This document shows, in pieces, positions 48,169 through 55,737 of a stretch of 64,000 nt of DNA. Made by a program: the position numbers and the translations under genes. Location of the stretch: NCBI GenBank assembly GCA_027864655.1, contig JAQAZG010000006.1:145458-209457 (forward strand), written 5' to 3'. Numbering within the stretch: position 1 is the first letter of the stretch; every line of letters starts with the position of its first letter. The notes below the pieces were generated by a model. It was not told where the DNA came from. It did not search any database and was given only the letters and a program-made list of their open reading frames with translations. The DNA comes from Oleispirillum naphthae. Lineage in GTDB: Bacteria; Pseudomonadota; Alphaproteobacteria; Rhodospirillales; Rhodospirillaceae.

Positions 48169-48276
48169 CGGGCCTCATCGTCGCTTAGAAACCGGGGGCA
48201 TCCCGGCGCGGGGCGATTATACCGGCGCGACACGCATCGCGCTAAGGACTTCGGCTCCCGTTTGCTTCAGGAAACC

Positions 48277-48302
48277 GCCGCCGCCCGTTTCCGGGCGGCG
48301 GC
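48277..48302. terminator. Hairpin between pstS and pstC
   Basis: On the minus strand a perfect 11-bp stem (48302-48292 with 48287-48277) closes on GAAA and is followed by GGTTTCC. It lies 20 bp past the pstS stop. It likely stops or slows most transcripts, or protects the pstS end, giving more PstS than PstCAB. Confidence 0.8.
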
Positions 48303-48322
48303 CCATGCGACCGGAAATCCGG

Positions 48323-49357
48323 TTACTTCACGTTGTTCGGCAGAGCCTTACCGGCTTCCGCGGTCTTCTTGAGGGCATCGGCCGGCAGCGGGATCAGGCC
48401 GATCTGCGGCAGGTAGCCGTCCGGACCGATGGCGGCCGCGGAGGTGAACTCGGCCACGTACTCCTTGATGCCCGGGATCACGCCGACGTGCGCGCCCTTG
48501 ACGTAGAAGTACAGCGAACGGGAGACCGGATACTTCGCCGAGGAGATGTTGTCGAAGGTCGGAGCCACGCCGTCGATGTGCGCGCCCTTGATCTTGTCGG
48601 TGTTCTGGTCGAGGAACGAGAAGCCGAAGATGCCGAGAGCCTTCGGGTTTTCCACCAGCTTGTTGACGATCAGGGTGTCGTTCTCGCCGGCTTCGATGTA
48701 GGCGCCGTCCTCACGGATCGACTGGCAGGCGGCCTTGAAGCCCTTGCTGTCGGTCTTGGCCATCGCCTTGATGAAGGCGAAGCTCTCGCAGCCGTGGTCC
48801 ATCACCAGCTCGGTGAAGGCGTCACGGGTGCCGGAGGTGGGCGGCGGGCCCAGCACTTCGATGGCGTTGGCCGGAAGCGACGCATTCACGTCCTTCCAGG
48901 TCTTGTAGGGATTGGGGACGAGCTTGTCGCCGCCCTTCGGGTCCGGAACGGACTTGGCGAGCGCGAGGTAGAGGTCCTTGCGCGACACGTTGAAGGACGG
49001 ACCGTTCTTGGCGTCGGCGACGACGATGCCGTCGAAGCCGATGACGATCTCGGTGACCTTGGTCACGCCGTTCTTGTGGCAGGTCTCGACCTCGGAGGCC
49101 TTGATCGCGCGCGACGCGTTGGTGATGTCCGGGTGGTCCACGCCGACGCCGGCGCAGAACAGCTTCAACCCGCCGCCGGAGCCCGTGGACTCGATCACCG
49201 GGGTCTTGAACGAGGTGGTCTTGCCGAACTGCTCGACGACCTTGGAAGCGAACGGGAACACCGTGGACGAGCCGACGATGCGGATCTGATCGCGGGCTTC
49301 GGCCACTCCGGCGAAAGCGACCGTCGCAAGAGCGGCGACAGCGAGAGTACGTTTCAT
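48323..49357 (-). CDS. pstS: Phosphate-binding protein PstS
   Basis: The 344-residue periplasmic protein has a signal peptide ending GVAEARDQ and the phosphate-loop motifs IVGSSTVFPF, ESTGSGGG and PPTSGTRDAF. It delivers phosphate to PstCAB. The ATG at 49357 has GGAGG 11 bp upstream. A Pho box lies about 113 bp upstream, so it is the first and most strongly induced gene of the operon. Confidence 0.96.
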   Translation of the reverse strand: MKRTLAVAALATVAFAGVAEARDQIRIVGSSTVFPFASKVVEQFGKTTSFKTPVIESTGSGGGLKLFCAGVGVDHPDITNASRAIKASEVETCHKNGVTKVTEIVIGFDGIVVADAKNGPSFNVSRKDLYLALAKSVPDPKGGDKLVPNPYKTWKDVNASLPANAIEVLGPPPTSGTRDAFTELVMDHGCESFAFIKAMAKTDSKGFKAACQSIREDGAYIEAGENDTLIVNKLVENPKALGIFGFSFLDQNTDKIKGAHIDGVAPTFDNISSAKYPVSRSLYFYVKGAHVGVIPGIKEYVAEFTSAAAIGPDGYLPQIGLIPLPADALKKTAEAGKALPNNVK

Positions 49358-49469
49358 CACAGCGAATGCCTCCGGTAAGAGGGTTTTTTTCGGATAACGT
49401 GCGAACCGCGGCCCGGCAAAATCGCTTGCCGACCGCAGGGCCAAAGTACGCGGGGACGGCGACGCATTT

Positions 49470-49498
49470 GTGAACGGAAGATGAAGGTTCCATGACAA
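49470..49498 (-). promoter_or_regulatory. Pho box upstream of pstS
   Basis: On the minus strand three direct heptads occur at 11-bp spacing: TTGTCAT (49498-49492), CCTTCAT (49487-49481) and CGTTCAC (49476-49470). A weaker fourth, GCGTCGC, follows, and 10 bp later TACTTT may serve as the -10. The consensus heptad is CTGTCAT. PhoB should bind here. Confidence 0.85.
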
Positions 49499-49590
49499 CG
49501 CCCCCCGCTCCGGCGGCGCACAAACCCGTTGCCGGCGCGCGACTCCGCATCTCTCCGCGGAGAGCGGTCTTGTTTGGAGTTATAAAAAGG

Positions 49591-49620
49591 AAAAACCGCC
49601 GTCCCGGCCGGAGCCCGGCC
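49591..49620 (-). terminator. Likely terminator after rpe
   Basis: On the minus strand GGCCGG and CCGGCC (49620-49606) form a short stem, followed by GGGACGGCGG and five T residues. It lies right after the rpe stop. Confidence 0.45.
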
Positions 49621-49625
49621 CGGCT

Positions 49626-50267
49626 CTACCCGCGCAGAGCCCGAATGTTGGCGGCGTAGTCGGGGGTGGCGAACACAGCGCTGCCCGCCACCAGCACGTC
49701 CGCGCCCGCGGCGATGCAGGTTTTCGCGGTTTTCGGGTTGATCCCCCCGTCCACCTCGATCTCCACGGCGCGGCAGCCGAGCATCGCCTTGATGCGGGCG
49801 ATCTTCTCCACCTGGGAGGAAAGGAAGGACTGGCCGCCGAAGCCGGGGTTGACGCTCATCACCAGGATCAGGTCCACCGCGTCGAGCACGTAGGCGAGCA
49901 CGCTTTCCGGCGTCGCCGGGTTGAGCGAGACGCCCGCCTTCCTGCCGAGGCTTTTGATCAGTTGCAGCGAGCGGTCGAGGTGGCGCGTCGCCTCCGCATG
50001 CACGGTGATGATGTCGGCCCCCGCCTCGGCGAAGGCGGGGATCAGCGGGTCCACCGGCTCGATCATCAGATGAACGTCGAAGGGCAGCGCCGAGTGCTTG
50101 CGCAGCGCCTTGACCACCGGCGCGCCGATGGTGAGGTTGGGGACGAAGTGGCCGTCCATCACATCGACGTGAACGTAGTCGGCCCCGGCGGCCTCCAGCG
50201 CGCGGACCTCCTCCCCCAGGCGGGCGAAGTCGGCGGAAAGGATCGAGGGGGCGATTTTCACGGCCAT
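49626..50267 (-). CDS. rpe: Ribulose-phosphate 3-epimerase
   Basis: The 213-residue TIM-barrel enzyme interconverts ribulose 5-phosphate and xylulose 5-phosphate. Motifs are [42 protein letters not shown] and EVDGGI. AGGAG precedes the ATG at 50267. It is the last gene of the glpX-tkt-fba-rpe series and follows a strong hairpin after fba. Confidence 0.97.
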   Translation of the reverse strand: MAVKIAPSILSADFARLGEEVRALEAAGADYVHVDVMDGHFVPNLTIGAPVVKALRKHSALPFDVHLMIEPVDPLIPAFAEAGADIITVHAEATRHLDRSLQLIKSLGRKAGVSLNPATPESVLAYVLDAVDLILVMSVNPGFGGQSFLSSQVEKIARIKAMLGCRAVEIEVDGGINPKTAKTCIAAGADVLVAGSAVFATPDYAANIRALRG

Positions 50268-50289
50268 CGGCGGCTCCTGCGTCGGGAAA

Positions 50290-50313
50290 CGGGGCGGCCC
50301 GCAGGCCGCCCCG
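50290..50313 (-). terminator. Hairpin between fba and rpe
   Basis: On the minus strand CGGGGCGGCC (50313-50304) and GGCCGCCCCG (50299-50290) form a perfect 10-bp stem followed by TTTC. It could reduce read-through into rpe. Confidence 0.75.
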
Positions 50314-50324
50314 CGCATCGTGGG

Positions 50325-51434
50325 TCAGATGCCGATGATCGGCTGGGAGCCCGGCTTCGCCGGGGCGGCCTCGCGGATCTTCGGGTCGAGTTCGCCCGCG
50401 GCGTAGCGCTTCGCCATATCGGCAAGCGGGATCGCCTTGATCTTGCTGGCGCGGTTGCAGGTGCCGAAGGCCTCGTAGCGCTCCAGGCAGACCTTCTCCA
50501 TCGCCGCCATCGCGGGCTTGAGGTACTTGCGCGGGTCGAATTCCTTCGGGTCCTCGGCGAACACCTTGCGGATCTGGCCGGTGATCGCCATGCGGCAGTC
50601 GGTGTCGATGTTGACCTTGCGCACGCCGTGCTTGATCCCCTCGACGATTTCTTCCACCGGCACGCCGAAGGTCTGCGGCATTCCCCCGCCGTACTGGTTG
50701 ATGATGTCCTGGAGGTATTGCGGCACCGAGGAGGAGCCGTGCATCACCAGGTGGGTGGTGGGCAGGCGCTCGTGGATCGCCTTGACCACGTCCATGGCGA
50801 GGATGTCGCCGGTGGGCTTGCGGGTGAACTTGTAGGCGCCGTGCGAGGTGCCGATCGCCACCGCGAGCGCATCCACCTTGGTCTTGGCGACGAAGTCGGC
50901 GGCCTGGTCCGGGTCGGTCAGCAGCGCGCTGCGGTCGAGCTTGCCCTCGAAGCCGTGGCCGTCTTCCTTGTCGCCCTTGCCGGTCTCCAGCGAGCCGAGG
51001 CAACCCAGTTCGCCCTCCACCGAGACGCCGACGAGATGCGAGACGTCGGAGACCGATTTGGTGGTCTCGATGTTGTAGAAATAGGTGGACGGGCTCTTGC
51101 CGTCTTCCATCAGGGAGCCGTCCATCATCACCGAGGAGAACCCGGCGGACACCGCGGACAGACAAGTCGCCAGGTTGTTGCCGTGGTCCTGGTGCATGCA
51201 CACCGGGATATCCGGGTACATCTCGACCACGCCCATGATCATGTGCTTGATCATCACGTCGCCGGCATACTGCCGCGCGCCGCGGCTCGCCTGCAGGATC
51301 ACCGGGGCGTCGGCCTTCTTCGCCGCCACCATGATCGCCAGCACCTGTTCCATGTTGTTGACGTTGAACGCGGGCACGCCGTAGCCGAATTCGGCCGCGT
51401 GATCCAGCAACTGCCGCATCGAAATCATCGCCAT
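50325..51434 (-). CDS. fba: Class II fructose-bisphosphate aldolase, Calvin-cycle subtype
   Basis: The 369-residue zinc aldolase matches the longer Calvin-cycle subtype. It starts [19 protein letters not shown] and has zinc-ligand segments CMHQDHGNN and [11 protein letters not shown]. It splits or forms fructose 1,6-bisphosphate, and in the Calvin cycle also sedoheptulose 1,7-bisphosphate. AGGAGG precedes the ATG at 51434. The frame is open a little further upstream without a ribosome site. Confidence 0.96.
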   Translation of the reverse strand: MAMISMRQLLDHAAEFGYGVPAFNVNNMEQVLAIMVAAKKADAPVILQASRGARQYAGDVMIKHMIMGVVEMYPDIPVCMHQDHGNNLATCLSAVSAGFSSVMMDGSLMEDGKSPSTYFYNIETTKSVSDVSHLVGVSVEGELGCLGSLETGKGDKEDGHGFEGKLDRSALLTDPDQAADFVAKTKVDALAVAIGTSHGAYKFTRKPTGDILAMDVVKAIHERLPTTHLVMHGSSSVPQYLQDIINQYGGGMPQTFGVPVEEIVEGIKHGVRKVNIDTDCRMAITGQIRKVFAEDPKEFDPRKYLKPAMAAMEKVCLERYEAFGTCNRASKIKAIPLADMAKRYAAGELDPKIREAAPAKPGSQPIIGI

Positions 51435-51513
51435 GGTGTCGAGTCCTCCTGTTCCGGTTCTATCGTGCCCGGTGACCCGCCGCCGCATCCGGCGGGCCCC
51501 GGCGGTTTATGGT

Positions 51514-53508
51514 TCAGCCCAAGCGAGTCTTCACCGTCCGCACCACGTTGTCCACGGTGAAGCCGAAGTGTTCGAAGAGCTTGTCGGCGGGCGCGGAGGC
51601 GCCGAAGCCGGGCATGGCGACGATCGGACCGTCGCCGACGTAGCGTTCCCAGCCCATGCCGACGCCCGCCTCGATGGCGACGCGCACGCCGCTGCCGCCC
51701 AGCACCGCGGCGCGGTAGCCCTCCGGCTGCGCGTCGAAGAGCTCCCAGCACGGCAGGGAGACCACGGCGGTGGCGATGCCCTCGGCGTTCAGCGCCTTGG
51801 CCGCCTCCACCGCCAGCGCCACTTCCGAGCCGGTGGCGATCAGCGTCGCGGCGCGCGGCCCGGGGGCCTCGGCGATCACGTAGCCGCCCTTGGCGCAAAG
51901 GTTCTCCACGGTGTGCGCGGTGCGCAGGGTCGGCAGGTTCTGGCGCGACAGGGCAAGCACGCTCGGGCGGTTCGTCTGTTCCAGGGCGGCGGCCCAGCAC
52001 TCCGCGGTCTCCACCGCGTCGGCCGGGCGCATCACAAGGAGATTGGGCATGGCGCGCAGCGACGCAAGGTGTTCCACCGGCTGATGCGTCGGCCCGTCCT
52101 CGCCGAGGCCGATGGAATCGTGCGTCATCACATAGACGACGCGCAGGCCCATCAACGCCGCAAGGCGCAGCGCCGGACGCAGATAGTCGGTGAACACCAG
52201 GAAGGTGCCGCCGTAGGGGATGAACGGGCCGCCGAGGGCGAGGCCGTTCATCGCGGCGGCCATGCCGTGCTCGCGGATGCCGAAATGGATGTAGGTGCCC
52301 GCATAGTCGCCGGGGGCGATTTCCGGCTGGCCCGCGCCCCGGGTGAGGTTGGAGCCGGTGAGGTCGGCCGAGCCGCCGACCAGTTCGGGGATCGCCTTGG
52401 TCAGCACGCCGAGCACGTCCTGGCTCGCCTTGCGGGTGGCGATCTTGGGTTTGGCCTCGGCGAGCGCCTGCTTGTGGGCGACGAGCGCGGCGGACCAGCC
52501 GTCCGGCATCCGCCCTTCGGAAAGGCGCTGGAACTCGGCGTATTTCTCCTCGGGGAGGAAGCTCATCCGCGCCTCCCAGGCGGCGTGCAGGGCGGAGCCG
52601 CGAATGCCGATCAGCTGCCAGGCGTCGCGCACGTCCTCCGGCACCTCGAACGGCGCGTAGGACCAGCCGAGGGCCGCGCGCGCCGCGGCGATCTCGTCCG
52701 CGCCGAGCGGCGCGCCGTGAATCTTGTGGCTGCCCGCCTTGTTGGGCGCGCCCTTACCGATCACCGTGCGGCAGGCGATGAGCGACGGGCGGGCGCTCTC
52801 CCGCGCCGCGGCGATGGCGGCGGCGATCGCCTCCGCATCGTGGCCGTCCACGCGCACCGCGTCCCAGCCCGCCGCCTCGAAGCGGGCGAGCTGGTCCTCG
52901 GAGGTGGCGAGCGAGGTCGCCCCGTCGATGGAGATGCCGTTGTCGTCCCACAGCACGATCATCTTGGCGAGCTTGAGGTGCCCGGCGAGCGAGATCGCCT
53001 CCTGGCTGATCCCTTCCATCAGGCAGCCGTCGCCGCAGATCACGTAGGTGTAGTGGTCCACCGCGGCGTCGGAGAAGCGGGCGTTCATCATCCGCTCGGC
53101 GAGCGCGATGCCCACCGCGGTGGCGATGCCCTGCCCCAGCGGCCCGGTGGTGGTCTCCACCCCCGGCAGGTGGCGGTATTCCGGATGCCCCGCGGTGCGC
53201 GCGCCGAACTGGCGGAAGGCCTTGATCTGTTCGATATCGACGCCCGCATAGCCGGCGAGGTGGAGCAGCGCGTAGAGCAGCATCGAGCCGTGCCCGGCGG
53301 AGAGCACGAAGCGGTCGCGGTCCGGCCACTGCGGGTCCTGCGGATCGAACTTGAGGAAGCGGGAGAACAGCACGGTGGCGACGTCGGCCATGCCGAGCGG
53401 CATGCCGGGATGGCCGGAGTTGGCCTTCTCGATCGCGTCTGCGGCCAGGAAGCGGACGGCAGTCGCCAGGCGGGCTTCGGAGACGGGCGCCGGGGTCGCG
53501 GTGGTCAT
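51514..53508 (-). CDS. tkt: Transketolase
   Basis: The 664-residue thiamine-diphosphate enzyme transfers two-carbon units between sugar phosphates. It contains [17 protein letters not shown], the cofactor-binding [13 protein letters not shown] and GSADLTGSN. It sits between glpX and fba, downstream of an intrinsic terminator, so it may have a promoter of its own or depend on partial read-through. Confidence 0.97.
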   Translation of the reverse strand: MTTATPAPVSEARLATAVRFLAADAIEKANSGHPGMPLGMADVATVLFSRFLKFDPQDPQWPDRDRFVLSAGHGSMLLYALLHLAGYAGVDIEQIKAFRQFGARTAGHPEYRHLPGVETTTGPLGQGIATAVGIALAERMMNARFSDAAVDHYTYVICGDGCLMEGISQEAISLAGHLKLAKMIVLWDDNGISIDGATSLATSEDQLARFEAAGWDAVRVDGHDAEAIAAAIAAARESARPSLIACRTVIGKGAPNKAGSHKIHGAPLGADEIAAARAALGWSYAPFEVPEDVRDAWQLIGIRGSALHAAWEARMSFLPEEKYAEFQRLSEGRMPDGWSAALVAHKQALAEAKPKIATRKASQDVLGVLTKAIPELVGGSADLTGSNLTRGAGQPEIAPGDYAGTYIHFGIREHGMAAAMNGLALGGPFIPYGGTFLVFTDYLRPALRLAALMGLRVVYVMTHDSIGLGEDGPTHQPVEHLASLRAMPNLLVMRPADAVETAECWAAALEQTNRPSVLALSRQNLPTLRTAHTVENLCAKGGYVIAEAPGPRAATLIATGSEVALAVEAAKALNAEGIATAVVSLPCWELFDAQPEGYRAAVLGGSGVRVAIEAGVGMGWERYVGDGPIVAMPGFGASAPADKLFEHFGFTVDNVVRTVKTRLG

Positions 53509-53529
53509 CGGGGGGATATTCCTTGCTTC

Positions 53530-53570
53530 GTGTCGAAAACAAAACGAAAGCCGGGGATCGCCCGGCTTTC
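53530..53570 (-). terminator. Intrinsic terminator between glpX and tkt
   Basis: On the minus strand GAAAGCCGGG (53570-53561) and CCCGGCTTTC (53555-53546) form a perfect 10-bp stem followed by GTTTTGTTTTCG. It lies only 6 bp after the glpX stop. Confidence 0.85.
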
Positions 53571-53575
53571 ACGCA

Positions 53576-54550
53576 TCAATCGGCTTCCACCATGTGGTAG
53601 CTGGTGAGCACCTGGCGCTCGCCGTAGGGTCCGCTGATCATCAGGGTCTGGGTGCGGGCGAAGTCGCCCTCCACCGTCACCCCGTCCACCAGGATGCCGT
53701 CGGTGACGCCGGTGGCGCAGAAGAACACCTGATCGGAGGAAACCAGGTCGTCCATCATCAGCCACTCCTCGGTGCCGAGGCCGAACTCGGCGATCACCTT
53801 GCGCTCGGTCTCGGACTGCGGGTCGAAGCGGCCCATGAAGTCCGCGCCGATGGCGCGCAGGGCGCAGGCGGTGAGGATGCCCTCCGGCGTGCCGCCGGTG
53901 CCGAGCAGCATGTCGATGCCGGAATCCGGAAAGGCGGCGAGCAGGCCGCCCATCACGTCGCCCGCCGGATAGAGCGCGCAGCGCGCCCCGGCGGCGTAGA
54001 TCTCTTCGATCATCTTCTCGTGGCGCGGCTTCTCCAGCAGGAAGACGGTGAGTTCGCGCACCGGCTTGCCGAGCGCGCGGGCGAGCACCTTGAGCTTGTC
54101 GGCGGTGGGCGCCTCGGGGTCGATCAGGCCCTTGGCCTCCTTCGGCACCGCGATCTTTTCCATATAATAGGACGGGCCGGGGTCGAACATCGTGCCGCGC
54201 GGCGCCAGCGCGATCACCGAAAGCGCGTTGGCGATGCCCTTGGCGGTGTAGCTGGTGCCCTCCACCGGGTCCACCGCGATGTCGAACTTGGCGCGGTTGC
54301 GGGACAGGCCGATCGCCTCGCCGCAGTAGAGCTCCGGAGCCTCGTCCTTGGCCCCCTCGCCGATGATCACCGTGCCCTCGATCGGCAGGGCGTTCAGTTC
54401 CTTGCGCATCGCCTCCACCGCCGCGCCGTCGGCGGCGTTCTTGTCGCCGCGGCCGACCCAGTCGTAGGCGGCGAGGGCCGCGGCCTCGGTGACGTTGCGC
54501 AGGCAATAGGCGAAAAGCGGCGTCCGCTGCTGTATCGGACGATGCACCAT
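53576..54550 (-). CDS. glpX: Class II fructose-1,6-bisphosphatase
   Basis: The 324-residue GlpX-type enzyme has GEGAKDEAPELYCGE and DPVEGTSYTAKG, which hold metal and substrate ligands. It removes phosphate from fructose 1,6-bisphosphate, and in autotrophs also from sedoheptulose bisphosphate. It is the first enzyme gene of the sugar-phosphate cluster and follows the LuxR-type regulator by about 220 bp on the same strand. Confidence 0.95.
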   Translation of the reverse strand: MVHRPIQQRTPLFAYCLRNVTEAAALAAYDWVGRGDKNAADGAAVEAMRKELNALPIEGTVIIGEGAKDEAPELYCGEAIGLSRNRAKFDIAVDPVEGTSYTAKGIANALSVIALAPRGTMFDPGPSYYMEKIAVPKEAKGLIDPEAPTADKLKVLARALGKPVRELTVFLLEKPRHEKMIEEIYAAGARCALYPAGDVMGGLLAAFPDSGIDMLLGTGGTPEGILTACALRAIGADFMGRFDPQSETERKVIAEFGLGTEEWLMMDDLVSSDQVFFCATGVTDGILVDGVTVEGDFARTQTLMISGPYGERQVLTSYHMVEAD

Positions 54551-54773
54551 GTGTCAGTCCCCCGTCATTATGCCTTCCGTTTCCCGGACGGCGCTGGCGG
54601 CCAAACCCTCCCGGCAGGCGGGACTCGATGAGTGGGAAGGCGGGCCTTCGGCCGCATTGCAGCCCGCTCCGAACAAGACAGTTCCGTTACGCGCGGGGAT
54701 ACCTCAGCGCCGGACCCGGCGCAACCCCCGAAGCGGGGGCCGCCGGGCGGCGAACCCCACCCACAAGCCGCAC

Positions 54774-55421
54774 CTACACCACCTTCCGGCTGCTCAGGTA
54801 GAAGGCGACCGCCTGGGAACGGTTGTCCACGCTGAGCTTCTCGTAGAGGTTCTTGAGGTGAAACTTCACGGTATTCAGAGAGATGTCGAAGCGCTTGGCG
54901 ATCTGGGCGTTGGTGATGCCGCCCGCGAGCGCGGTGAGCAACTCGCGCTCGCGGGGGGTCAGCGCCCCCAGCGGGTCGTTCACCGCACGCTGCGCATTGA
55001 CGAAGGGGAAGATCTTGCGCCCGTCGGCGACCGCGGCGATGGTTTCCAGCAGGTTCGCGCCGGGATCGGATTTGGAGCAAAAGGCCCAGGCGCCAAGCAT
55101 TTCCGCCTCCACCGGGATCGACGGATTGGACGACCCGGTATAGACGATGAGGCGCGCGTTGCGCTCCTTGCGGAGGAACGCCTCGAGCACGCCGCGCCCG
55201 CCGAGATAGGGCATCTCCCACCCGATCACCCCAACGTCGAAGCGCACGTTCTCCGCGGCGGTGAGAAAGCGCTCGCCATCGGGCGCCATCGACACCAGGA
55301 CGAAGCGCTCATCCGCCGCGAACAGGCGGATCAGGCTGCTCTGCAAGAGCGGGTTCTTCTCCGCGATCATCACTTCGATCGGGGATTTCCGTTGAATCGA
55401 CTTCCGTTTTTTTCCGGCCAT
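54774..55421 (-). CDS. LuxR-family regulator with a degenerate receiver
   Basis: The 215-residue protein has a receiver-like domain (residues 15-130) and a LuxR-type helix-turn-helix (about 150-212: LTPRERELLTALAGG, then TVKFHLKNLYEKL). The phospho-acceptor position is Gly67 instead of Asp (DVGVIGWEMP). The acidic pair at the start is reduced to AE (residues 20-21). The switch Thr and Lys regions (YTGSS and CSKSDP) remain. It probably works without phosphorylation or binds a ligand. It lies upstream of glpX on the same strand, so control of the sugar-phosphate genes is plausible. Confidence 0.9.
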   Translation of the reverse strand: MAGKKRKSIQRKSPIEVMIAEKNPLLQSSLIRLFAADERFVLVSMAPDGERFLTAAENVRFDVGVIGWEMPYLGGRGVLEAFLRKERNARLIVYTGSSNPSIPVEAEMLGAWAFCSKSDPGANLLETIAAVADGRKIFPFVNAQRAVNDPLGALTPRERELLTALAGGITNAQIAKRFDISLNTVKFHLKNLYEKLSVDNRSQAVAFYLSSRKVV

Positions 55422-55737
55422 CCTGGAATTGCACCCTTATGCCAGCGCCTTTGGAACGGGGCGGCAGACCCCGATCCATCCCCGCCGCCCCTCCCCGGGC
55501 GGCCCGCGCACCGTCGAGCCCCCGCTCCACTGTGCGTCTGTCGAACAATAGCGCAACCACCCGAATAGGCAAGCGGGTAGGGAATATTTCCCACCCCTTC
55601 TTGTAGGTGGGGGCTTCGCCACAGTCTGGATACGCCGACGGAATAGTTTCGCTCATCCCGGAATGCCGCGGCAACCCGCGGCACGGGATCGCGGCGGGTG
55701 CGCCGGGGGGTAGGAGCGGCGACTCGGGCGGCTGCCC
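55422..55737. other. Intergenic region between the LuxR-type regulator and the EAL gene
   Basis: This 316-bp gap holds the regulator's promoter and no evident gene. Beyond the promoter are GGGAA-TAT-TTCCC (55580-55592) and an inverted repeat CCCACC/GGTGGG (55590-55611). The rest, up to 55737, shows no recognisable motif. Confidence 0.6.
55545..55572 (-). promoter_or_regulatory. Promoter of the LuxR-type regulator gene
   Basis: On the minus strand TTGCCT (55572-55567) and TATTGT (55550-55545) are separated by 16 bp, about 125 bp upstream of the start. Dyads directly behind it may be operators. Confidence 0.55.

Noticed and set aside
48059..49378. A plus-strand open frame across pstS
   Set aside because: It is antisense to a well-supported pstS with signal peptide, Pho box and phosphate-binding motifs.
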